From assembly GCA_027484685.1 (NCBI GenBank), contig JAIXSO010000072.1, forward strand, positions 1-57,214: a DNA stretch of 57,214 bases. The letters are read 5' to 3'. Under the pieces are notes generated by a model. The model did no database searches. It worked only from the letters and a program-made list of their open reading frames with translations, and had not been told where the DNA came from. Source of the DNA: Bacteroidota bacterium (lineage in GTDB: Bacteria; Bacteroidota; Bacteroidia; UKL13-3). Shown here in pieces: positions 15,210 through 24,119 of the stretch; position 1 is the stretch's first letter, and the number at the start of each line of letters is the position of its first letter. The position numbers were made by a program, and so were the translations under genes.

Positions 15210-16178
15210 ATGAAAAAACAAGTCGTTTTCTTATTCGTAATGTTACTTTTTGCTTTTAATAACAAAGCAAAAGCATATACCGAACCTGTTGTTCCTGATA
15301 CAGTAAAGGTGGGTGTTTATTTTATTAGTTTACACGATATTGATTTTAGACAAAAGGAATATACTGTTAGGTTTTGGTTATGGTTTAGGTGTAAAAAAAA
15401 GGAATATGATTTTGCTAAAAATGTAGAAGTGCCCAATGCCAAATCAATTGAAAATACCGATAATTATAGCGATACCAGCAATGGCGAAATATTTACCCTC
15501 ATGAAAATGAAATGCGTAATGAAAGAATCGTGGCGTGTGCATAATTATCCTTTCGATAAACAGCAATTGGAAGTAAATATCGAAAATTCTCAGTTTGATT
15601 CACGTAGCTTGGTTTTTGTAGCCGATACTGTTGGTAAACATTTTGATCCAGAGCTTACTGTAGCAGGTTGGAATATAAGCAAAATTGATGTTAAAACAGG
15701 CTTCCAAACTTATGAAAGTACCTTTGGCGATATTTCATTAAAAGAACCACGCTCCAGTTATGCATCATTTAAAATAGATATTTTTATGGAGCGCAGTGCT
15801 TGGGGTTTATTCTTTAAACTATTTTTGTGTATGTATGTATCGTTTTTTATTTCATACATGTGTTTTTTTATTCATGCCGATAGCATGGAGTCGCGTTTTG
15901 GATTAAGCGTAGGTTCTTTATTTGCAGCAGTTGGTAATAAATATATCATAGATTCTATTTTGCCCGAATCTTCTACTTTTACTCTTGTAGATTCGTTGCA
16001 TGCTTTAACTTTTATTGGTATTTTACTCACCATTATTTTAAGTGTGTATTCACTTACCTTAGCTAATAATAGCCATTTGGATAAAGCCAATAAATTAGAT
16101 AAAAAAGCAGCACGTGTTTTACTAATAAGTTATATAGCTCTTAACTTATTTTTTATTATCAAAGCCATTATTGGATAA
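15210..16178 (+). CDS. Pentameric ligand-gated ion channel homologue (Cys-loop superfamily)
   Basis: 322 residues. Signal peptide (about 1-22); beta-sandwich ligand-binding domain with VKVGVYFISLHDIDFRQKEYTVRFWLWFR (about 33-61) and the pre-loop/Cys-loop region NYPFDKQQLEVNIENS (about 113-128), where the invariant PFD is present and the eukaryotic loop cysteines are absent, as in bacterial GLIC and ELIC. Four membrane helices follow: M1 WGLFFKLFLCMYVSFFISYM, M2 about GLSVGSLFAAVGNKYIID, M3 LHALTFIGILLTIILSVYS, M4 ARVLLISYIALNLFFI. Known bacterial relatives gate cations by protons or amines; the ligand here cannot be told. It is part of an operon with two envelope proteins upstream and a secreted protease 4 bases downstream. 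Confidence 0.88.
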   Translation: MKKQVVFLFVMLLFAFNNKAKAYTEPVVPDTVKVGVYFISLHDIDFRQKEYTVRFWLWFRCKKKEYDFAKNVEVPNAKSIENTDNYSDTSNGEIFTLMKMKCVMKESWRVHNYPFDKQQLEVNIENSQFDSRSLVFVADTVGKHFDPELTVAGWNISKIDVKTGFQTYESTFGDISLKEPRSSYASFKIDIFMERSAWGLFFKLFLCMYVSFFISYMCFFIHADSMESRFGLSVGSLFAAVGNKYIIDSILPESSTFTLVDSLHALTFIGILLTIILSVYSLTLANNSHLDKANKLDKKAARVLLISYIALNLFFIIKAIIG

Positions 16179-16182
16179 ACAA

Positions 16183-18351
16183 ATGAAATCATTTTTAACC
16201 ATTATCATCAGCATAGTTTTACTAAGTAATACCATTGCGCAGCAAAATAAACTTTCGCCTTTAACGCGCATTTATTTAGCTAAAAATAAATCGTTAGCCA
16301 AGGATGCTATTACCATGCGTGCCCTTATACAAGTTGATAATTATTTTCACCAATCGTTGTTAACCAATTTAGGCATTACTGTTCAAACCAAAGCGGGTAA
16401 TATATGGAGCATTACAGCACCTATTTATTCTATAGAAAAGCTAAATGATTTAGATGGTTTACAATATGTAGAAGCTTCGTTTTCGGCAATGCCATTAATG
16501 CAAGATACTGATTGGATTGCCACCAAAACTAATTTAGTGCATCAAGGTGTTGATTTACCAATGGCTTATAAAGGCGATGGAATAATAGTTGGCGCTATTG
16601 ATATTGGTTTTGATTATAATAATCCGGCCTTTTTTGATGCAAATGGCAATTGCCGCATTAAACGTGTTTGGGAACAAAACAAAACAGGAAAAGCGCCTAC
16701 TGGGTATAATTATGGAAACGAATTAACTACCGTTGCCGATTACAAAACTGCACAAACCGATAGGCCAACTGATGGACATGGAACCATGGTAGCAGGTATA
16801 GCTGCTGGCGCAGGAATTTATGGTAAAGGCAATGCCAATAGGGGCATGGCGCCTAATGCCGATTTGGTTTTGGTAGCTTTAAATTATGGAACCGAAACTT
16901 TTTTAGACGATAAAAATACTGCTGGTCCGGCCTTTGTTGATGCCATTGATTATATTTTTAAATATGCTGCTTCGCAAAATAAACCTGCTGTAATTAATAT
17001 CAGTTGGGGACATCATGCTGGTCCGCACGATGGTACTTCATTGCTCGATAAAGCAATTGAAAACTTAACAGGTGCAGGTAAAATATTGGTAAATGCCGCA
17101 GGTAACGAAGGCAAACAACTATTGCATTTGCAACAAAATTTACAAAACGATACTTTTTATACAATAAGTAATTTTACTAGAAAACCTAAGCCCAAAGAAA
17201 CCAATACCGTTAACTTTTGGGGTGCTGAAAATACTGATTTTGCCATACAAATCAGGATGCTTGATACGTTGCAAAACCAAGTAGCACAAAGTGTTTTTTA
17301 TAGTGCCTCTGGCAATGTAAACGCAAGTAATTACTTGTATTTTGGCAATGATACTTTAAGTTATACCATTACATCATCGGCCAAAAATGTAAATAACAAC
17401 AAGCCTGAAATTTTTATTATTTATGAAAACACCAATTGCAATAAATACTATGTTTCGTTTGCCATTACATCGGCTAACACAGTTTTACATGCTTGGAATT
17501 GCGGTTATGAATGGAACAAAGGTTATCCGCAGTTTTTGACCAATTTAAAAAACCAACCAGTAAAAGCCAATTATGTAATAGGAAATAACCAATACACCAT
17601 TGGCGAATCGGGTTCTAATAGCAAAGCAAGCATTGCAGTTGGTTCGTATAATTCAAACCTTAATTGGACAAACTTTTGGGGCGGAACCAAAAGCATTGAT
17701 GCTATTTCGCAAAAAGATACCATTACTGGTTTTTCAAGCCGCGGGCCAAGCACCGATAATAGAATTAAACCGGATATTACTGCTCCAGGTTATTTTGTGG
17801 GTGGGCCTATGAGTAGTTTTACACCACTTGATATTACCGATATAACAGATACCATTTACTTAAATGGAACTAGGTATGATTGGGTAATGTCGGCAGGAAC
17901 ATCTTTTGCTGCACCTTGCGTTGCCGGAGCCATTGCTTTAATGCTGCAAGCCGATAGAATGTTAACACCAGCGAAAGCATTAGCCATGATTAAAAACTCA
18001 GCTAGAGTAGATGCTAAAACAGGCACAGTGCCAACTAATAATTGGGGTTGGGGTAAAATAAATGTATACGAAGCTTTTAAATTGGCTTATGCCACAGGTA
18101 TAAAACCAATTGAAAAACCTCATGTTTTGGTTTATCCAAATCCTTTTACCCATCAATTGCAATTAGATATGGCCGAAGAGCCTTTAGTAATTGAAATAAT
18201 GAATATGGCAGGTCAATTGGTTTACCATCAAAATAACGCGAGCAAAACACTTTACTTATCACATTTGCCTTTAGGCATATATATTCTAAAAATTACACTT
18301 GCTAATAATCAAATTATTCAGCAAAAAATTGTTAAGGTTAATTATGAATGA
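16183..18351 (+). CDS. Secreted subtilisin-like serine protease with T9SS sorting domain
   Basis: 722 residues from ATG 16183; a TTG at 16171 is in frame but lies inside the channel gene. A signal peptide (to about residue 20, ending TIAQ) is followed by an S8 catalytic domain. The triad is D140 in AIDIGFD (DIG where DTG/DSG is more usual), H199 in DGHGTMVAGIAAG and S574 in AGTSFAAPCVAG, with the oxyanion-hole Asn in NAAGNEG. A large insert lies between H and S. The C-terminal ~75 residues form a type A T9SS sorting domain (VLVYPNPFTHQLQL ... GIYILKITLANN). It is the last gene of the seven-gene run, followed by a palindromic repeat and a terminator. Confidence 0.92.
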   Translation: MKSFLTIIISIVLLSNTIAQQNKLSPLTRIYLAKNKSLAKDAITMRALIQVDNYFHQSLLTNLGITVQTKAGNIWSITAPIYSIEKLNDLDGLQYVEASFSAMPLMQDTDWIATKTNLVHQGVDLPMAYKGDGIIVGAIDIGFDYNNPAFFDANGNCRIKRVWEQNKTGKAPTGYNYGNELTTVADYKTAQTDRPTDGHGTMVAGIAAGAGIYGKGNANRGMAPNADLVLVALNYGTETFLDDKNTAGPAFVDAIDYIFKYAASQNKPAVINISWGHHAGPHDGTSLLDKAIENLTGAGKILVNAAGNEGKQLLHLQQNLQNDTFYTISNFTRKPKPKETNTVNFWGAENTDFAIQIRMLDTLQNQVAQSVFYSASGNVNASNYLYFGNDTLSYTITSSAKNVNNNKPEIFIIYENTNCNKYYVSFAITSANTVLHAWNCGYEWNKGYPQFLTNLKNQPVKANYVIGNNQYTIGESGSNSKASIAVGSYNSNLNWTNFWGGTKSIDAISQKDTITGFSSRGPSTDNRIKPDITAPGYFVGGPMSSFTPLDITDITDTIYLNGTRYDWVMSAGTSFAAPCVAGAIALMLQADRMLTPAKALAMIKNSARVDAKTGTVPTNNWGWGKINVYEAFKLAYATGIKPIEKPHVLVYPNPFTHQLQLDMAEEPLVIEIMNMAGQLVYHQNNASKTLYLSHLPLGIYILKITLANNQIIQQKIVKVNYE

Positions 18352-18373
18352 TAATCACGCAATGCGTGAATGA

Positions 18374-18482
18374 ATGTCATTTAGTAAAAAGTATTACATT
18401 TCGACTCCGCCCAATGTCCGCGGTCGTTGAGCGAAGTCGAAACGAATATCAATAAGAATAAAAATGCTCAACTAAATGACAT
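18374..18482. repeat. Nested palindromic (REP-like) element
   Basis: An outer perfect 12-bp inverted repeat, atgtcatttagt (18374-18385) / actaaatgacat (18471-18482), encloses a 44-nt palindrome at 18399-18442. The two 22-nt halves of that palindrome, beginning tttcgact and ending agtcgaaa, pair at 18 of 22 positions. The TTTCGACT...GTTGAGCGAAGTCGAAA core is much more GC-rich than its surroundings and matches a palindromic type I recall as dispersed in many bacterial genomes. It follows the end of the protease gene. Confidence 0.75.
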
Positions 18483-18604
18483 AGAATTATGAAGTATAAA
18501 TTTATGAGTGTAGATGAGTATTTGCAATAGCTATTGGACGAAGCATCATTAATCTCAACTCCCATTTCCTCACTTCCAAAACAATTTCATACTTCATACT
18601 TAAT

Positions 18605-18639
18605 AAAAAAAAGCTGCCTTTTTAAAAAGCAGCTTTTTT
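18605..18639. terminator. Bidirectional intrinsic terminator between protease operon and slyD
   Basis: Stem AAAAAAGCTGC (18607-18617) / GCAGCTTTTTT (18629-18639), with A-runs on the left and T-runs on the right, lies immediately downstream of slyD (minus strand) and serves both converging units. Confidence 0.88.
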
Positions 18640-18643
18640 AGTT

Positions 18644-19153
18644 TTAGTGGTGAGCGTGTCCATCAGCTCCATGAGCGTGCCCATGAGCCAATTCATCGGC
18701 TGTAGCTTCTCTAATGCCAACTATTTCTCCTTCAAATTTTAAGTCAGTTCCAGCTAAAGGATGGTTAAAATCCATTTCTACATAAGTATTAGTAATTGCT
18801 AAAACAGTACCTGTAAGTTGGTTTCCTTCTTCATCGTTCATAGGAACAACAGCACCAACATATACATACTCAGTTTCCATGTTTCCATCTTCATCTAAAA
18901 ATGCATCAACCGGAATTTGAACTATTTCGTTTGGATTTGGATTGCCGTAAGCATTTGCCGATTCAATGGAGAATTCAAAAGTATCGCCAATGTTTTTACC
19001 ATGTAAGTTTATTTCAAACTCAGGAATTACAGCTCCTGTGCCAAATAAAAATACCATTGGATGTTCTGGAGAAGTTTCTTCAATTTTTTCTCCTGTTTTG
19101 TGGTTCGATAACTTGTAATTTAAAGTAACAACCTTATTTGCTTCTATTGCCAT
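18644..19153 (-). CDS. slyD: FKBP-type peptidyl-prolyl isomerase, SlyD-like
   Basis: 169 residues. FKBP fold with an inserted chaperone flap: VTLNYKLSNHKTGEKIEETSPEHPMVFLFGTGAVIPEFEINLHGKNIGD is written here as its key parts LFGTGAVIPEFE and GDTFEF (about 36-62), then SANAYGNPNPNEIVQ and the C-terminal FNHPLAGTDLKFEGEI strand, all typical of SlyD. The tail carries several histidines (AHGHAHGADGHAHH), the metal-binding end used by SlyD proteins for nickel. It is a cytoplasmic folding helper. Single gene with its own terminator. Confidence 0.93.
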   Translation of the reverse strand: MAIEANKVVTLNYKLSNHKTGEKIEETSPEHPMVFLFGTGAVIPEFEINLHGKNIGDTFEFSIESANAYGNPNPNEIVQIPVDAFLDEDGNMETEYVYVGAVVPMNDEEGNQLTGTVLAITNTYVEMDFNHPLAGTDLKFEGEIVGIREATADELAHGHAHGADGHAHH

Positions 19154-19343
19154 TTTATTTAAAATAAGGGCTGAAAGGTAGTTATAAAATAATACTTTCC
19201 TAAAATTAATTAGGAAGTTGGTTTATTGGTGATTTTATTTATCTCAGCTATTCCATTTTACCAAGTTTAATTTATTGTAAGTCAATTACTATACAATTCA
19301 CAATTTGATTATGTAAAGTTTCCTTTTTTTATACAATTATTTT

Positions 19344-19353
19344 TATACTTTGC
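19344..19353 (+). promoter_or_regulatory. Possible -7 promoter element for pyc
   Basis: TATACTTTGC, ending 22 bases before the pyc ATG, resembles the Bacteroidota TAnnTTTG element and nearly repeats the sequence before pntAA. The -33 part is not clear. Confidence 0.33.
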
Positions 19354-19375
19354 TTGTATTATTTACTACTCCGTT

Positions 19376-22300
19376 ATGAAAAAATTATTGGTAGCTAACC
19401 GAGGCGAAATAGCCATTCGCGTATTGCGTGCAGCAAATGAGTTACATATCAAAACTGTAGCTGTTTATACTTACGAAGACAGGTATTCATTGCATAGGTA
19501 TAAAGCTGATGAAAGCTACCAAATTGGTGATGAAAGCGAACCTTTAAAGCCATATTTAGATATTGAAGAAATTATTAGAATAGCCAAATTGTACGAAGTA
19601 GATGGCATACATCCTGGTTATGGTTTTTTAAGTGAAAATGCTCAGTTTGCACAACGTTGTAAAGAGGAAGGCATTGTATTTGTTGGTCCTGAGCCACAAG
19701 TAATGCTAAACCTTGGCGATAAAGTAATGGCAAAAAAAGTAGCCATTGAAGCACAAGTTCCCATTATTGAAGATAGTAAAGTTGATTTAACAAATGTTGC
19801 CATTGCGCAGCAAGAAGCTACCCGAATAGGTTTGCCAATTATGATAAAAGCGGCTGCTGGTGGTGGCGGACGAGGTATGCGTGTATTGCGCAATATGGCC
19901 GATTTAGAACAGCAGTTTAATGAAGCAAAAAACGAAGCCCAAGTAGCTTTTGGCGATGGTACTATTTTCTTCGAAAAATTTATTGACCAACCCAAGCACA
20001 TTGAAGTGCAAATTATGGGCGATAACTATGGTAATTTAATCCATTTGTTTGAACGTGATTGTTCAGTGCAACGCAGGTTTCAAAAAGTAGTGGAAATGGC
20101 GCCAAGTCCAAGTTTAAAAACTGAAACCAAACAGAAATTATACAATTATGCTGTGGCCATTTGCAAAAAAGTAAATTACAATAATGTAGGTACAGTTGAG
20201 TTTTTAGTTGATAAAGATGAAAATGTATTTTTTATTGAAGTAAATCCACGCATACAAGTGGAGCATACCGTAACCGAGGAAATTACAGGTGTTGATATTG
20301 TAAAAAATCAATTGTTAATAGCCAAAGGATGCAGGTTAGATTCACCCGAAATAAATATTAAAAGCCAAGCTGATGTTACGTATGAAGGTTTTGCCATTCA
20401 ATGCCGCATAACTACAGAAGATGCAGCCAATAATTTTCAACCTGATTATGGAACCATTATAGCCTACAGAAATGCGGGAGGACATGGCATTAGGTTAGAT
20501 GAAGGAAGTAGTTATCCTGGGGTAAAAATATCGCCCTTTTTCGATTCGCTTTTGGTTAAAGTAACTGCCAAAGGTCGTTCATTGCCCGAAACTTGTGAGC
20601 GTTTAATTAGGGTATTATCTGAGTTTAGAATTAGAGGTGTTAAAACCAATATTGCATTTTTAGAAAATGTATTGCGCCATCCTACTTTTATTGCAGGGCA
20701 ATGCACCGTTAATTTTATTCAAGATAACCCCAATTTATTTGTTTTTAGTAAGCGTAAAGACAGCGGAACAAAAACCTTAAAATACCTTGCTAACATTGTA
20801 GTTAACGGAAATGAGGATGTAAAATACATCAATCCAAATGCACAGTTTCGTCATCCTAATGTACCAAGTTTTGATAAGTATGCGCCTTATCCAAAAGGAA
20901 CCAAAGATTTATTAAACGAATTAGGCCGACCTAAGTTTATTGAAAGCATTAAAAACAATCCGCAAATACTTTATACCGACACTACTTTTAGAGATGCACA
21001 TCAAAGTTTATTAGCTACCAGAGTGCGTACCATCGATATGCTGAAAGTAGCGGAAAGTTTTGCTAAGAATCATCCTGAATTATTTAGTTTAGAAATGTGG
21101 GGAGGAGCAACTTTTGATGTAGCTTTACGTTTTTTACATGAAGACCCATGGCAACGTTTGCAACTATTGCGCGAAGCCATTCCAAATACACTTTTCCAAA
21201 TGTTAATTCGAGGAGCAAACGCAGTTGGTTACACAGCTTATCCTGATAATTTGGTAGAAAAATTTATTGAGAAAAGTTGGGAGTATGGCATTGATGTATT
21301 CCGTGTATTTGATTCATTGAATTGGCTTGATGGCATGAAGGTTTCTATCAATGCTATTAACGAACGCACCAATGGAATTGCAGAAGCTTGTATTTGCTAT
21401 AGTGGCGATTTTTTAAATAATGAAAAAAATAAAAAATTTAACCTCAATTATTACCTTGATTTAGCTAAACGATTAGAAGATGCTGGGGCACATGTTTTAG
21501 GAATAAAAGATATGGCAGGTTTGCTTAAACCATACCAAGCACAAATATTAATTACAGAACTTAAAAAGAGCATTGACATTCCAATTCATTTACATACGCA
21601 CGATACCAGCAGTATTCAACCTGCTACTTATTTAAAAGCCATTGAAGCTGGAGTTGATATAGTAGATGTATGTTTGGCTAGTATGAGTGGTTTAACATCG
21701 CAACCTAATTTTAACTCTATAGTTGCTATGATGGAAGGGCAGGAGAGAGAATGCAAAATAAACTTACCTAAACTCAATGAATTTAGTAATTATTGGGAAG
21801 ATGTTCGTGAATGGTATTATCCTTTTGAAAGTGAGCTAAAAGCCGGCACAGCCGAAGTTTATGACCATGAAATTCCGGGTGGACAATATTCAAACTTGCG
21901 TCCGCAAGCTCGTGGATTAGGATTGGAAGATCAATTTGAAACCATTAAGAAAAATTATGTAGTAGCAAACGAATTATTTGGCGATATCATTAAAGTTACC
22001 CCATCAAGCAAAGTGGTTGGCGATATGGCTTTGTTTATGACTGCTAATGGTTATAATAAAGTAGATATTTTTGCCAATGGCGATAGTATTTCGTTTCCCG
22101 ATAGTGTAATTGGATTGTTAAAAGGCGATTTAGGTCAGCCCGAAGGTGGTTTTCCAAAACCTTTGCAAAAATTGGTTTTGAAAGATGTAGTTCCTTATAC
22201 TTCTAGACCAAATGAACATATGCAGCCCATTGATTTTGATAAAGCATTTGATGATTTTAGAGCTAAATTTGGCAATGAATATACTTTCCTGGATTTATTG

Positions 22301-22804
22301 AGTTATTTGTTTTATCCAAAGGTTTTTGAAGAATATGCAGCACACAGAGAGCAATATGGCGATGTGTATTATTTGCCTACAACCGCTTTCTTTTATGGCT
22401 TAAACGATAAAGAAGAGTCGTTAATAGAATTAGCTCCAGGTAAAAGTATTTTGGTTAAATTATTATACATAACTGATGCTGATGAACATGGTGTAAGGGG
22501 TGTCTTTTTTAAATTAAATGGGCAAACGCGAGGCATTGAGGTGAAAGATAAAAACTTTAAGGCTACTGCTGTTAGTAATAGAAAGGTAAGTAATGAAAAC
22601 GAAATTGGTGCACCATTGCAAGGCAAACTATCAAAAGTTTTAGTAAATATTGGCGATGAAATTGAAAAGAACACCCCATTATTTGCCATAGAAGCCATGA
22701 AAATGGAAAGTACTGTAGTGGCTCCATTTGCTGGTAAGGTAAAATCAATTTTATTAAAACCAGGCAGCTTAGTTGCTCAAGATGATGTGGTGATTGAGTT
22801 TTGA
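19376..22804 (+). CDS. pyc: Pyruvate carboxylase
   Basis: 1142 residues, the normal single-chain length. It converts pyruvate, bicarbonate and ATP to oxaloacetate (anaplerosis). The N-terminal biotin carboxylase (about 1-450) shows VANRGEIAIRVLRA, HPGYGFLSENA, the glycine-rich ATP loop AAAGGGGRGMRV and EVNPRIQVEHTVTE. The carboxyltransferase TIM barrel starts at about 534 with DTTFRDAHQSLLATR and includes LHTHDTSS. The C-terminal biotinyl domain carries EAMKMES with biotinylated lysine K1109. No defects are seen. Monocistronic, bounded by a 222-base promoter region and a 17-bp hairpin. Confidence 0.97.
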   Translation: MKKLLVANRGEIAIRVLRAANELHIKTVAVYTYEDRYSLHRYKADESYQIGDESEPLKPYLDIEEIIRIAKLYEVDGIHPGYGFLSENAQFAQRCKEEGIVFVGPEPQVMLNLGDKVMAKKVAIEAQVPIIEDSKVDLTNVAIAQQEATRIGLPIMIKAAAGGGGRGMRVLRNMADLEQQFNEAKNEAQVAFGDGTIFFEKFIDQPKHIEVQIMGDNYGNLIHLFERDCSVQRRFQKVVEMAPSPSLKTETKQKLYNYAVAICKKVNYNNVGTVEFLVDKDENVFFIEVNPRIQVEHTVTEEITGVDIVKNQLLIAKGCRLDSPEINIKSQADVTYEGFAIQCRITTEDAANNFQPDYGTIIAYRNAGGHGIRLDEGSSYPGVKISPFFDSLLVKVTAKGRSLPETCERLIRVLSEFRIRGVKTNIAFLENVLRHPTFIAGQCTVNFIQDNPNLFVFSKRKDSGTKTLKYLANIVVNGNEDVKYINPNAQFRHPNVPSFDKYAPYPKGTKDLLNELGRPKFIESIKNNPQILYTDTTFRDAHQSLLATRVRTIDMLKVAESFAKNHPELFSLEMWGGATFDVALRFLHEDPWQRLQLLREAIPNTLFQMLIRGANAVGYTAYPDNLVEKFIEKSWEYGIDVFRVFDSLNWLDGMKVSINAINERTNGIAEACICYSGDFLNNEKNKKFNLNYYLDLAKRLEDAGAHVLGIKDMAGLLKPYQAQILITELKKSIDIPIHLHTHDTSSIQPATYLKAIEAGVDIVDVCLASMSGLTSQPNFNSIVAMMEGQERECKINLPKLNEFSNYWEDVREWYYPFESELKAGTAEVYDHEIPGGQYSNLRPQARGLGLEDQFETIKKNYVVANELFGDIIKVTPSSKVVGDMALFMTANGYNKVDIFANGDSISFPDSVIGLLKGDLGQPEGGFPKPLQKLVLKDVVPYTSRPNEHMQPIDFDKAFDDFRAKFGNEYTFLDLLSYLFYPKVFEEYAAHREQYGDVYYLPTTAFFYGLNDKEESLIELAPGKSILVKLLYITDADEHGVRGVFFKLNGQTRGIEVKDKNFKATAVSNRKVSNENEIGAPLQGKLSKVLVNIGDEIEKNTPLFAIEAMKMESTVVAPFAGKVKSILLKPGSLVAQDDVVIEF

Positions 22805-22814
22805 TAATAAGTAA

Positions 22815-22852
22815 ATTGGTTTGAAACTATTTAAAAATAGTTTCAAACCAAT
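22815..22852. terminator. Long perfect hairpin between converging pyc and mscS-like gene
   Basis: A perfect 17-bp stem (22815-22831 / 22836-22852) with a 4-base loop starts 11 bases after the pyc stop and ends 15 bases from the mscS-like stop. The T-run is weak, but position and stability support termination of both genes. Confidence 0.75.
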
Positions 22853-22866
22853 ATTTCATTAATTGC

Positions 22867-23949
22867 CTATTTCTCTAAAAACACAGTTCTGGTAGGGTAC
22901 GCAAATTGACATTCATTTCTTTCAACGATTTCCATAATTTGAATATTTATGTCTTCTTTTACCTGAGTCATAGTGTCGTAAATGTTTGATTTTACAAAAT
23001 AAATCACAACTATATTCAATGAGCTAGAGTCGAAATCTGTAAAGTTTACTGTTATTTCTTCACTAGTTTCGTTGTGGTTTCCAATCACTGCTTTTATTTC
23101 ATCAATTATTTTTAAAATGTTTTGCGACTTGCTTCCATAAGTTAATTGTAAAATAAATTTTACCCTTCTTTCGTAACTTAAACTTATGTTATTAAGGGTT
23201 GAATCAACCATTTTTTTGTTAGGAACAGTTACCAACGTCCTATCCAAAGTTCTTACGCGAGTAGTTCTAAATCCTACACGTTCCACCACTCCTTTTACAT
23301 CCGAAACTTCAATTTGATCGCCAACTTTAAAAGGTTTGTCGAGGTAAATAATAAATGAACCAAATAGGTTGGCTATGGTATCTTGAGCAGCTAAAGCTAT
23401 AGCTAAACCACCAATTCCTAAACTGGCTATTAGCGCAGTAATATTTACTTCAAATGCCAAACCTAAAGTGATAAAGAAAGCAAAAATGACTACAATTATT
23501 TTTGTTAGTTCTTTTAAAAATCTAATCAAATCAACATTTACGTGTTCTAAGTCTCCTTCGGTTAAAACGTAAGCTATAAAATCTATTGCCTTTAAAACTA
23601 GCTTAGTAATAACAGTAATTAAGGCAATTTCAAAAACAGCTTCAAGTACCCAACGTACTCCAAATTTTTCTATTTTATCAAAGTTCCATGCTTCAGGAAA
23701 ATTTAACCTATTAAAAGCTGCAAAAATGATAATTAATGAAATTAATTGCTCAAAAGGTGTTCTTATTAATTCTAAGAATTTATCGTAAAATTCATTATTG
23801 GTAATACCTTTAAATATGCGGAAAGTTTGCTTACTTATAATATTTGCAAACAAACGTTTTAGCAAAAAGCCAAATAGTAAAATGGCTGCGCAAATAAGGT
23901 ATTCGCGCAGCGGATTTTCTAGGAATTTTATTTCTAATGTTTCTTGCAT
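22867..23949 (-). CDS. MscS-family mechanosensitive ion channel
   Basis: 360 residues. About four to five membrane helices: LICAAILLFGFLLKRLF, LISLIIIFAAFN, FEIALITVITKLVLKAI, IIVVIFAFFITLGLAF, then the pore helix ALIASLGIGGLAIALAAQDTIANLFG (about 170-195) with the Gly/Ala packing of MscS TM3. After this come the beta domain FIIYLDKPFKVGDQIEV...GVVERVGFRTTRVRTLD...VPNKKM and a C-terminal alpha/beta domain. It releases solutes on hypo-osmotic shock in the inner membrane. It is transcribed after the dehydrogenase gene, with a 170-base gap filled by an inverted-repeat element. Confidence 0.92.
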   Translation of the reverse strand: MQETLEIKFLENPLREYLICAAILLFGFLLKRLFANIISKQTFRIFKGITNNEFYDKFLELIRTPFEQLISLIIIFAAFNRLNFPEAWNFDKIEKFGVRWVLEAVFEIALITVITKLVLKAIDFIAYVLTEGDLEHVNVDLIRFLKELTKIIVVIFAFFITLGLAFEVNITALIASLGIGGLAIALAAQDTIANLFGSFIIYLDKPFKVGDQIEVSDVKGVVERVGFRTTRVRTLDRTLVTVPNKKMVDSTLNNISLSYERRVKFILQLTYGSKSQNILKIIDEIKAVIGNHNETSEEITVNFTDFDSSSLNIVVIYFVKSNIYDTMTQVKEDINIQIMEIVERNECQFAYPTRTVFLEK

Positions 23950-23975
23950 TTTTTGATGGGTTAATAGAGTTATAA

Positions 23976-24118
23976 GTTGATAAGTTAATATAGTTGATTG
24001 GTTGAAAGTGAAAATTAAAAGATTACAAAATCACAAAATTATCATATAAATAGAATCGAACAACTAAAGAATCTAACAATTCACTTAATCAACTTTATCA
24101 ACCAATCTCCTTATCAAC
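23976..24118. repeat. ORF-less inverted-repeat element between dehydrogenase and mscS-like genes
   Basis: The left arm from 23976 (gttgataag...gttgat...gttga..aagtg, to about 24010) pairs imperfectly with the complement of about 24082-24118. The outermost 9 bp are perfect (23976-23984 / 24110-24118). Units are TTGAT/TTGGTTG-like, resembling the arms of the two S23 cassettes. The right arm stops one base before the stop codon of the dehydrogenase gene. About 70 AT-rich bases lie between the arms and contain no gene. It may be an empty or solo version of those cassettes. Confidence 0.5.
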
Positions 24119-24119
24119 C

